Shown here piece by piece: positions 1-5,872 of a stretch of DNA of 7,432 bases. Where the stretch lies: assembly GCA_003498085.1 (NCBI GenBank), contig DNCM01000167.1:1-7432 (forward strand). The letters run 5' to 3'. The position numbers and the translations under genes are program-made. Source of the stretch: a bacterium. GTDB lineage: Bacteria > UBA9089 > UBA9088. Position 1 is the first letter of the stretch. Each line of letters opens with the position of its first letter. Below the pieces are notes generated by a model. The model ran no database searches, had not been told where the DNA came from, and worked only from the letters and a program-made list of their open reading frames with translations.

Positions 1-50
1 AAGAAATAAATTTTGCTTTCTGCAATTTATAAGAAACTCTCACTTTAACC

Positions 51-65
51 AAAAAGGGCCTTTTT
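51..65. repeat. Short A/T-flanked inverted repeat upstream of groES
   Basis: AAAAAGG and CCTTTTT form a perfect 7-bp inverted repeat around a single G. As RNA it could fold only as a 6-bp stem with a 3-nt loop, ending in the T-run. It might be a weak terminator for a gene lying left of the window, but the stem is short and A-U rich. The rest of 1-123 shows no gene or recognisable element. Confidence 0.3.
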
Positions 66-123
66 CGACAAAAAATTCAAATTCAGCCAGAAAGATATCG
101 GTAAGTTTCAAAGTAAAAAATAC

Positions 124-154
124 TTGACAAAAGATGCTTTTTAATCTACATAAT
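124..154 (+). promoter_or_regulatory. Putative sigma70-type promoter of groESL
   Basis: A perfect -35 box TTGACA (124-129) is followed after 19 bp by CATAAT (149-154), which matches the -10 consensus at 5 of 6 positions. The spacer is 2 bp longer than ideal. The site lies 37 bp before the groES start. No CIRCE inverted repeat (TTAGCACTC-N9-GAGTGCTAA) or other recognisable heat-shock operator is seen between 1 and 190. Confidence 0.5.
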
Positions 155-177
155 TTTTATCAAAAAATAAATTTAAC

Positions 178-186
178 GGAGGTGAT
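178..186 (+). promoter_or_regulatory. Ribosome binding site of groES
   Basis: GGAGGTGAT is a near-complete match to the anti-Shine-Dalgarno complement, with 8 nt between GGAGG and the ATG at 191. It decides the groES start in favour of 191 over the in-frame ATG at 134, which has no such site. Confidence 0.85.
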
Positions 187-190
187 ATTT

Positions 191-475
191 ATGGTAAGGC
201 CATTAGGTGACCATATTTTAGTAAAGCCGAAAGAGGCAGAAGAAGTAAAAAAAGGAGGAATTATTATTCCTGACACTGCAAAGGAAAAGTCGCAGGAGGG
301 AGTTATTGTTGCAGTTGGAAGGGGTAGAAGGCTTGACAACGGAACAATTGTTCCGCTTGAAGTAAAACCAAACGATAGAGTTCTGTTTGGAAAATATTCA
401 GGAACAGAGATAAAGATAGGCGGTGAAGATCATCTAATCATGAGAGAAGATGACATACTTGGAATTATTGAATGA
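191..475 (+). CDS. groES: Co-chaperonin GroES (Cpn10)
   Basis: This gene encodes the heptameric lid of the cytosolic GroEL folding chamber. The 94-residue product has the usual family length. The N-terminal strand VRPLGDHILVKP (2-13) is typical. Residues about 16-33 form the mobile loop with the hydrophobic GGIIIP tripeptide region (22-27) that docks on the GroEL apical domain, followed by DTAKEK. The C-terminal half carries the conserved KPNDRVLFGKYSGTEI block and ends in DDILGIIE. An in-frame ATG at 134 would add 19 residues foreign to the family and lacks a Shine-Dalgarno site, so 191 is chosen. The gene is 24 nt upstream of groEL and almost certainly co-transcribed with it. Confidence 0.97.
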   Translation: MVRPLGDHILVKPKEAEEVKKGGIIIPDTAKEKSQEGVIVAVGRGRRLDNGTIVPLEVKPNDRVLFGKYSGTEIKIGGEDHLIMREDDILGIIE

Positions 476-484
476 TGATTATTT

Positions 485-493
485 AAGGAGGTG
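485..493 (+). promoter_or_regulatory. Ribosome binding site of groEL
   Basis: AAGGAGGTG is a full-strength Shine-Dalgarno sequence with 8 nt between GGAGG and the ATG at 500. It matches the spacing at groES and suggests high translation of both chaperonin genes. Confidence 0.85.
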
Positions 494-499
494 TAAAAT

Positions 500-2125
500 A
501 TGGCAAAACAGTTAAGTTTTAGTGAAGAATCAAGAAAAAATTTACAAAAAGGGGTGAATGCTTTAGCTAATACAGTCAGGGTAACACTAGGCCCTAGAGG
601 AAGGAATGTTATCCTGGATAAAAAATTTGGCTCACCAACAATTACCTGTGACGGTGTCACCGTTGCAAAGGAGATTGAGCTGAAAGACCCATTTGAAAAT
701 ATGGGTGCACAATTGGTAAGAGAGGTTGCATCGAAGACATCCGATGTTGCAGGCGACGGAACAACAACAGCAACAATCCTAGCACAAACGATATTCAATG
801 AAGGTATAAAGAACATCGCGGCAGGTGCAAACCCTATAGCATTGAAGCATGGCATCGAAAAAACAGTTGACTATGTGGTGGAGACATTAAAAAAGACCGC
901 AATTCCAGTTACAGAAAAACAACAGATGGCCCAAGTTGCAACAATCAGTGCCCATATGGATACAACAATCGGCAACCTTATTGCAGATGCAATGGAAAAA
1001 GTTGGAAAGGATGGAGTAATAACAGTAGAAGAGGCGAAGACAATAGAGACAACAATGGATATAGTTGAAGGGATGCAGTTTGACAGGGGCTATCTTTCTC
1101 CATACTTTGTGACAGACGCAGATAGGATGGAAGTAGTATTAGAGGAACCATATATCCTAATCTATGAGAAGAAACTCTCTGTTATGAAAGACCTCCTTCC
1201 AATTCTTGAAAAAATAGTCCAAGCAGGGAAAAGCTTTTTGATAATTGCAGAGGATGTTGAAGGGGAAGCCCTTGCAACTCTTGTTGTCAATAAAATAAGA
1301 GGTGTCCTTAAATGCTGCGCAGTGAAAGCACCAGGGTTTGGAGATAGAAGAAAGGCAATGCTTGAAGATATCGCGATTTTAACGGGTGGAAGGATGATTG
1401 CAGAGGAGCTTGGGATAAAACTTGAGAATATAAAACTTGAAGATCTTGGTCAGACAAAGAGGGTAGTAATAGATAAGGAAAACACAACGATCATAGAAGG
1501 TGCAGGAAAGACAGAGGATATAAAGGCGAGGATATCCCAGATAAAGCTTCAGATTGACGAAACAAAATCAGACTATGACAGAGAGAAACTCCAAGAAAGG
1601 CTTGCAAAGCTTGCTGGCGGTGTTGCCGTTATAAATGTTGGTGCAGCAACCGAGACAGAGATGAAAGAAAAGAAAGCAAGGGTTGAGGATGCCTTACATG
1701 CAACAAGAGCTGCGGTTGAAGAGGGTATCATTCCTGGTGGTGGGATTACCCTCCTAAAAGTACAAGCAGAGGTAGATAAGTTCAACCTTCCAGGTGATGA
1801 AAAGATAGGAGCAGATATTATTAAAAGGAGCCTTGAGGAGCCGTTAAGGCAGATCGCAGAAAATGCTGGTTTGGAAGGCTCGGTTGTTGTTGAAAAGGTA
1901 AGGGAAAAGGGTGGAAATATAGGCCTTGATGCGTCAACTCGTGAATATGTAGACCTTATCTCTGCAGGCATAATTGACCCACTGAAGGTTACAAGGACTG
2001 CCTTACAGAATGCTGCTTCTATCTCAGCACTCCTCCTTATAACAGAATGTCTTGTAACCGAAATACCAGAGAAAGAAAAGGCGCCGCCAATGCCACCGGG
2101 CGGAGGAATGGGAGATATGTATTAG
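500..2125 (+). CDS. groEL: Chaperonin GroEL (Cpn60)
   Basis: This is the 541-residue subunit of the double-ring ATP-driven folding chamber in the cytosol, of standard length. The equatorial ATP site shows TLGPRGRNV (29-37), GDGTTT (85-90, with Asp86) and the conserved catalytic Asp397 in RVEDALHATRAAVEEG. The apical domain includes AVKAPGFGDRRKAML after residue 273. The C-terminal tail is short, PPMPPGGGMGDMY, with little of the repeated GGM tail seen in E. coli. Residue 50 in PTITCDGV is Cys where many bacterial GroELs have Lys or Asn, and Cys272-Cys273 precede the APGFG motif. Neither rules out function. The gene follows groES by 24 nt, and no second groEL copy is visible. Confidence 0.98.
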   Translation: MAKQLSFSEESRKNLQKGVNALANTVRVTLGPRGRNVILDKKFGSPTITCDGVTVAKEIELKDPFENMGAQLVREVASKTSDVAGDGTTTATILAQTIFNEGIKNIAAGANPIALKHGIEKTVDYVVETLKKTAIPVTEKQQMAQVATISAHMDTTIGNLIADAMEKVGKDGVITVEEAKTIETTMDIVEGMQFDRGYLSPYFVTDADRMEVVLEEPYILIYEKKLSVMKDLLPILEKIVQAGKSFLIIAEDVEGEALATLVVNKIRGVLKCCAVKAPGFGDRRKAMLEDIAILTGGRMIAEELGIKLENIKLEDLGQTKRVVIDKENTTIIEGAGKTEDIKARISQIKLQIDETKSDYDREKLQERLAKLAGGVAVINVGAATETEMKEKKARVEDALHATRAAVEEGIIPGGGITLLKVQAEVDKFNLPGDEKIGADIIKRSLEEPLRQIAENAGLEGSVVVEKVREKGGNIGLDASTREYVDLISAGIIDPLKVTRTALQNAASISALLLITECLVTEIPEKEKAPPMPPGGGMGDMY

Positions 2126-2139
2126 GATTTGGAATTAAT

Positions 2140-2207
2140 TGGGGTTAAGAAGGATTTTCCTTATCTTCATCGTTAGAAAAACTTCCATCTTGTCTTTCTT
2201 AACCCCA
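2140..2207 (+). repeat. Long inverted repeat after groEL, overlapping the next promoter
   Basis: The arm GGGGTTAAGAA (2141-2151) is perfectly complementary to TTCTTAACCCC (2196-2206). Adding flanking pairs, two of them G-U, gives about 16 bp (2140-2155 with 2192-2207) around a 36-nt loop. It begins 15 nt after the groEL stop. It could be the 3' end hairpin of the groESL mRNA, either terminating or stabilising it. It is not a textbook intrinsic terminator, because the stem is followed by ATCGAGTATAATTG rather than a U-run. The right arm also overlaps the -35 box and spacer of the promoter for the next operon. Confidence 0.65.
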
Positions 2208-2218
2208 TCGAGTATAAT
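2190..2218 (+). promoter_or_regulatory. Putative sigma70-type promoter of the phoH-pil operon
   Basis: TTGTCT (2190-2195, 4 of 6 to the -35 consensus) and a perfect TATAAT (2213-2218) are separated by the optimal 17 bp. Transcription would start near 2225, leaving a leader of roughly 70 nt before phoH. The remaining spacer (2219-2280) is A-rich and shows no riboswitch-like structure that I recognise. Confidence 0.6.
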
Positions 2219-2280
2219 TGTAAGAATTAAGGATTTTACACAACAGATTATAGAAAAGAAAGTTATAAGAAAAAAGCGAA

Positions 2281-2288
2281 AGAGGAGG
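2281..2288 (+). promoter_or_regulatory. Strong Shine-Dalgarno site of phoH that defines an unusual start
   Basis: AGAGGAGG is a strong ribosome binding site, but no ATG, GTG or TTG occurs in any forward frame from 2221 to 2329. In the phoH frame the nearest near-cognate codons are CTG at 2293 (4 nt after GGAGG) and ATA at 2299 (10 nt after). Other strong sites in the window use 8-9 nt spacing, so neither choice is ideal. Confidence 0.6.
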
Positions 2289-2292
2289 CGTT

Positions 2293-3261
2293 CTGAGGAT
2301 AAACCCTGAAGAAAAGATAAAATTTACAGATGAAAAAGAAGCTCTATGTCTTCTTGGAAAGGATGATGAGAATTTAAGGATAATCCAAGAGGCATTTCCT
2401 GTTATAAAAATAATCCCAAGAGGAAATGAAATAATTATTATTGGAGAAAACAAAGAATGTAAAAAAGCCCTTTCTTTTTTTGAAAACCTCCTTCGTATTA
2501 TGAAAGGAGGACATTTAATAAGACGAGAGGAGATAAGATATGCTTTAAAGATATTTCATGAGAAAAAAGATATCGTAAAGATATTTGAGGATGCCATATG
2601 TGTATCGGAAAGAGGAAGAATGGTAAAACCGAAGAGTTTAAATCAAAAGAGATATGTAGAGATGATGAGGGGAAATGATATTGTTATTACAATTGGTCCG
2701 GCAGGTACTGGAAAGACATATCTTGCGGTTGCGATGGCACTTTCATCATTACTTGTTGCCCGGGTCGGAAGAATTATCCTTACAAGACCTGCGGTTGAAG
2801 CAGGAGAAAAACTCGGTTTTCTTCCAGGTGATCTTCAAGAAAAAGTAAATCCATACTTAAGGCCATTATACGATGCACTTTACGATATGCTTGGTGTTGA
2901 AAAGTTTCAAAAACTATTATCTAGCGGTGTAATCGAAATAGCTCCACTTGCATATATGCGCGGAAGGACCTTAAATGATTCATTTATCATCCTTGATGAA
3001 GCACAAAATACAACACCTGAACAGATGAAGATGTTCTTGACAAGGCTTGGTTTTGATTCAAAAACAGTCATTACCGGAGACATTACACAAATAGACCTTC
3101 CAAATGGGGCAGTATCCGGGCTTGTTCAAATCCAATCAATATTAAGAGGAATTTCTGGAATTGGCTTTTCATACTTTGACAAATCTGATGTTGTTAGGCA
3201 TCCATTAGTTTCTGATATAATAAAAGCGTATGAAGAGATGGAGGTGAGGAAAAATGGATAA
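2293..3261 (+). CDS. phoH: PhoH family ATPase
   Basis: PhoH-like proteins are cytosolic P-loop NTPases related to helicase domains and linked to RNA metabolism; the exact substrate is unsettled. Counting from a CTG start at 2293, the product is 322 residues, normal for the family. It has an N-terminal RNA-binding-like domain (LCLLGKDDENLRIIQEAF, then PRGNEIIIIG), Walker A GPAGTGKT (135-142), Walker B IILDEAQNTTPEQ (Asp235, Glu236), GDITQIDLP (262-270) and the C-terminal RHPLVSDII motif (Arg302). The first ATG, at 2500, would remove about 69 residues of the conserved N-terminal domain and has no Shine-Dalgarno site, so the real start must be upstream. The frame is closed by TAA at 2266-2268, which leaves only near-cognate starts (CTG 2293 or ATA 2299). 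The 3' end overlaps the next gene by 8 nt. The family call is firm; the start codon is not. Confidence 0.93.
   Translation: MRINPEEKIKFTDEKEALCLLGKDDENLRIIQEAFPVIKIIPRGNEIIIIGENKECKKALSFFENLLRIMKGGHLIRREEIRYALKIFHEKKDIVKIFEDAICVSERGRMVKPKSLNQKRYVEMMRGNDIVITIGPAGTGKTYLAVAMALSSLLVARVGRIILTRPAVEAGEKLGFLPGDLQEKVNPYLRPLYDALYDMLGVEKFQKLLSSGVIEIAPLAYMRGRTLNDSFIILDEAQNTTPEQMKMFLTRLGFDSKTVITGDITQIDLPNGAVSGLVQIQSILRGISGIGFSYFDKSDVVRHPLVSDIIKAYEEMEVRKNG
3240..3248 (+). promoter_or_regulatory. Ribosome binding site of the Flp-like pilin gene
   Basis: GGAGGTGAG, inside the end of phoH, lies 9 nt (from GGAGG) before the ATG at 3254. It is the last strong Shine-Dalgarno site in the operon; the downstream genes have weak or no sites. 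This suggests the small pilin-like gene is translated at a high rate of its own. Confidence 0.75.
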
Positions 3262-3460
3262 GAAAGGAGAAAGTATAGTTGAGTATGGGCTAATAATTGG
3301 GCTAATAGCCGTTATCATTATTGCTGTTGTCCTTGCATTAGGCCCACAAATTAAAGTTCTTATTAAAGGGCCAGAAATAAAAGTTCCTGAACCAGGGACA
3401 GTAACAGAGACTATAGGAACACCGACAGAAACAATAGGTCCAGAGATACCAACAGAATGA
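3254..3460 (+). CDS. Flp-type (type IVb) prepilin-like small membrane protein
   Basis: This 68-residue protein starts MDKKG-ESIVEYGLII and continues as one hydrophobic helix (about 12-30) ending LALGPQI. That matches the Flp/Fap pilin pattern: a very short basic leader, Gly at the prepilin peptidase site (Gly5), Glu at +5 (Glu10) and the EYGLI signature, followed by a helix and a G-x-x-I turn. In known families such proteins are cleaved by a prepilin peptidase and may polymerise into thin pili. The tail after residue 38 is Pro/Thr/Glu-rich, with a repeated TETIG (about 51-55 and 58-62), and is unlike the usual Flp C-terminus. The gene overlaps phoH by 8 nt and precedes rbfA by 19 nt, an odd place for a pilin. 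No tad/rcp assembly gene is in the window, so its use as a pilin rather than a small membrane protein is inferred. Confidence 0.75.
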   Translation: MDKKGESIVEYGLIIGLIAVIIIAVVLALGPQIKVLIKGPEIKVPEPGTVTETIGTPTETIGPEIPTE

Positions 3461-3479
3461 TAGTTTGTTAGAGATAAAT

Positions 3480-3764
3480 ATGAAAGATAGAAAAAAAAGA
3501 ATCCAAAAGCTTATAAGAGAAAAAATAGGTGAATTTCTCCTAGTGGAGGAAATCGTTCCGCAAGAACTTCTTGTTTCAATAACAAGGGTTGATATAACAG
3601 GGGATTTAAGATCTGCAAAGATCTATGTAACAAGCCTAAACAGGTCCGATGAATGCCTTGGGGAATTGAAAAAGAATGCAGGGCAAATTAAATCATATCT
3701 AGGGAAAGAACTTAATTTTCATTATACCCCAGAACTTTCATTTTTCATTGAAAAAAATGATTGA
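3480..3764 (+). CDS. rbfA: Ribosome-binding factor A
   Basis: RbfA binds the 30S subunit and helps mature the 5' end of 16S rRNA, acting in the cytosol. The product is 94 residues, short for a family of about 110-130, mainly through lack of a C-terminal extension. The small KH-type fold is recognisable: RIQKLIREKIGEFL (7-20), SITRVDITGDLRSAKIYV (33-50), NAGQIKSYLGKEL (66-78) and the closing YTPELSFFIE (82-91). I chose ATG 3480; only a weak AGAG precedes it. A TTG at 3465 would add five residues and has no better site. It overlaps the next gene by 8 nt. Its neighbour nrnA is a common partner, but nusA and infB, often found upstream, are absent. Confidence 0.92.
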   Translation: MKDRKKRIQKLIREKIGEFLLVEEIVPQELLVSITRVDITGDLRSAKIYVTSLNRSDECLGELKKNAGQIKSYLGKELNFHYTPELSFFIEKND

Positions 3765-4734
3765 AAAAATTGCAAAGATTTTGGAAGAAAGGGACAATTT
3801 TTTAATAACATCACATATTCATCCAGATGGAGACTCAATTGGATGTCAAATTGCCCTGTATCTTTTTCTTTCTCAAAGAGGTAAAAGGGTAGTAATTATA
3901 AATGAGGAATCTCCCCCAGAGAATATGCTTTTTCTTCCCTATCTTGATAAAATTTTTTCTCCAAAAAAAGAAATAAAAAGCGATATAACCATTGTGCTCG
4001 ACACAAATGACATTACAAGGCTTGGAAAAAAAATGGTTCCTTTCGTCAAAAGAATACCTTTCGTAATCAATATTGACCACCATCTTGGAGGAGGAATTGG
4101 AAATTTGAATTGGATAGACGAAAAAGCATCGTCTGTTTGCGAGATGATACATAGGCTTATAAAAACAATGGGTGGTAAACAATCGGCCATCAGTAAAGAG
4201 ATAGCCATTCTTCTATATGTTGGCATAGCAACAGATACAGGTTTTTTCTCGTTTGCTAATACATCCCCTAAATGTATGGAAGTAGCGGGTTCTCTTCTTG
4301 AGTATGAAATCTTTCCCGATAAAATAAAGGAATTCCTCTATAATACAAAATCTTTGAATGAAATAAAATTTTTTGGAAGACACTTATCAGATATTGAAGA
4401 AGATGGACCCATTGTCTGGACAAAGATAACAAAAGAGGCAATCGATGAATTAGGTAAAGAACCAGAAACAGATACAATACTAGATACAATGAGATGGATA
4501 AAAAATGCCTATATTATGGTCTTATTTAGAGAGCTTGCCAAGGAAAGAACAAAGGTTTCTTTAAGATCAAAGAGAGGGCTTGATGTACGAAGTATTGCAG
4601 AAGAATTTGGTGGTGGTGGTCATCTCCAAGCATCTGGATGTATAATACCGGTATCCCTTGAAGTTGCCGAAAGGCATGTTCTTTCTGCTATCAAAAACTA
4701 TTTGACAGAAAAAGGTAAGTTATGGTATAAATAA
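3757..4734 (+). CDS. nrnA: DHH/DHHA1 phosphoesterase, NrnA-like nanoRNase / pAp phosphatase
   Basis: NrnA-type enzymes are cytosolic metal-dependent hydrolases that degrade 2-5 nt RNAs and, in many bacteria, dephosphorylate 3'-phosphoadenosine 5'-phosphate. The 325-residue product has the full set of metal ligands: HPDGDSIG (22-29, with His22, Asp24 and Asp26), LDTND (Asp82), the DHH triad IDHHLGG (107-109) and ATDTGFF (Asp160). The C-terminal DHHA1 domain carries GGGGHLQASG with His289. ATG 3757 overlaps rbfA by 8 nt and lacks a clear Shine-Dalgarno site, suggesting coupled translation; TTG 3748 would add three residues. The length and the rbfA neighbourhood favour NrnA over RecJ or GdpP, which are longer or carry extra domains. 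Which substrate dominates cannot be read from the sequence. Confidence 0.92.
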   Translation: MIEKIAKILEERDNFLITSHIHPDGDSIGCQIALYLFLSQRGKRVVIINEESPPENMLFLPYLDKIFSPKKEIKSDITIVLDTNDITRLGKKMVPFVKRIPFVINIDHHLGGGIGNLNWIDEKASSVCEMIHRLIKTMGGKQSAISKEIAILLYVGIATDTGFFSFANTSPKCMEVAGSLLEYEIFPDKIKEFLYNTKSLNEIKFFGRHLSDIEEDGPIVWTKITKEAIDELGKEPETDTILDTMRWIKNAYIMVLFRELAKERTKVSLRSKRGLDVRSIAEEFGGGGHLQASGCIIPVSLEVAERHVLSAIKNYLTEKGKLWYK

Positions 4735-4740
4735 AAAGTT

Positions 4741-5844
4741 ATGTTGAAAAAAATTCTTGGGCAAGATACCGCAGTTGGGGTAGAACTTACTTTTGATTCA
4801 GTCAAGCTATGCAAATTGAAGAAAAAGAAATCTGAAATTTTTCTGTTCTCACTTTGTGGAAAAAAAATTCACCCTGAGCCATTGAGGGACGATGAGAAGG
4901 ATGCGTGGAGTAACATTGCGATTGATACGATCAAAAAACTTTTATCAGAAAATAAAATAAAAGCAGGGGAAGTCTACATATCTGTTCCTGCAAGCTTTGT
5001 AGTTATAAGATATCTTAAGCTTCCGTATATGCCAGGTGAAGAACTTAGAGAAGTGATAAGATTTGAAGCAGAGGAACATATTCCATTTGAAGTTGAACAG
5101 GCATTGATTGATTTCCATATAACGAAGGACTTTGTTGAAAAGGAAGAAAGGATGATGGAGATTTTGTTGGTTGCGGCAAAGAGGGAGGTTATTCATGAAT
5201 ATATCCATATCTTCCAAAAAGCAGGTCTTGACCCTATTTATGTCAATGTTGACACATTTGCAATAGAGGACGCATGGGAACTGGGTGAAGAAGGAAGTAT
5301 AGGTAAAGAAAAAGTTGTTGCATTGGTTGATATTGGTGCAAGAACAACGAACATAAATGTTGTTGAGACAGACGCTTCATCATTTAATAGAGACATAATT
5401 GTTGGTGGAAATGACTTTACAGATGCCATAAAGAGCGAATTTGGAATGAGTTTTGTTGAAGCAGAAAAATTGAAAGAGACAAAGGGGGCAATTTTATCTG
5501 GCGAAGAATATGGAACTGTTACTGACGATGAAAAGGGGAGATCATCTTATGCAATAGAATCTGTTGCAACAAGGCTTTTGGATGAGCTTGACAGGTCCTT
5601 CACATACTACTATACTCAACTTCCAAGCTATAAAAAGAACATTGATAGGATTGTTTTAAGTGGCGGAAGTGCAAACATTCCTGGTCTTGCTAATTTCCTC
5701 TCAAATGGTTTAGGAATAGATGTTGTTTCGGCAAACCCTCTTCAGAATATGAATGTTTCAAAAGCAAATATTTCTGTAGATGAACTTGAGAAAAAAAGGC
5801 TGTCATATGTCGTACCCATTGGTTTGGCTTTAAGGGGATTATAG
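4741..5844 (+). CDS. pilM: Type IV pilus assembly protein PilM
   Basis: PilM is a cytoplasmic actin/FtsA-like ATP-binding protein that holds the N-terminal tail of PilN and connects the pilus motor to the inner-membrane platform. The product is 367 residues, near the usual 350. The family block LKLPYMPGEELREVIRFEAE (from 92) and EEHIPF (111-116) is clear, as are the second phosphate motif VDIGARTTNINV (Asp197, Gly199) and the adenosine motif LSGGSANIPGL (Ser307-Gly309). The first phosphate motif, normally G-x-D-x-G-S-S-x-x-K, is GVELTFDSVK (13-22), so Asp is Glu and the Gly-Ser-Ser is lost. The gene begins 6 nt after nrnA with no visible Shine-Dalgarno site, implying coupling to upstream translation. 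Confidence 0.93.
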   Translation: MLKKILGQDTAVGVELTFDSVKLCKLKKKKSEIFLFSLCGKKIHPEPLRDDEKDAWSNIAIDTIKKLLSENKIKAGEVYISVPASFVVIRYLKLPYMPGEELREVIRFEAEEHIPFEVEQALIDFHITKDFVEKEERMMEILLVAAKREVIHEYIHIFQKAGLDPIYVNVDTFAIEDAWELGEEGSIGKEKVVALVDIGARTTNINVVETDASSFNRDIIVGGNDFTDAIKSEFGMSFVEAEKLKETKGAILSGEEYGTVTDDEKGRSSYAIESVATRLLDELDRSFTYYYTQLPSYKKNIDRIVLSGGSANIPGLANFLSNGLGIDVVSANPLQNMNVSKANISVDELEKKRLSYVVPIGLALRGL

Positions 5845-5872
5845 TGAGAAAATATAATAACGAGAAAGTAAA

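Noticed and set aside
2..127. Open + strand frame from the window edge, possible tail of an upstream gene
   Set aside because: The roughly 41 codons have low-complexity content, no recognisable motif, and run through the inverted repeat and into the groES -35 box. A short minus-strand frame here is likewise unsupported.
134..190. In-frame ATG at 134 as the groES start
   Set aside because: It would add 19 residues not found in GroES and has no Shine-Dalgarno site, while 191 has GGAGGTGAT at good spacing and matches the family N-terminus. It also lies within the putative promoter.
430..855. Open frame on the minus strand within groES/groEL
   Set aside because: It is a shadow of a highly conserved gene, with no recognisable domain. 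The same holds for minus-strand frames at 1573-1971, 3835-4182, 3939-4226, 4945-5217 and 6463-6708.
2199..2453. Minus-strand 84-codon frame over the start of phoH
   Set aside because: The opposite strand encodes the recognisable PhoH N-terminal domain, and the minus-strand product shows no family features.
2500..2502. ATG at 2500 as the phoH start
   Set aside because: It cuts off the conserved PhoH N-terminal domain encoded in frame upstream and lacks a Shine-Dalgarno site.
5853..5858. TATAAT in the pilM-pilN gap as an internal promoter
   Set aside because: No acceptable -35 box lies at 16-19 bp. The nearest TTGGCT leaves a 23-bp spacer, and such hexamers are expected by chance in AT-rich sequence.
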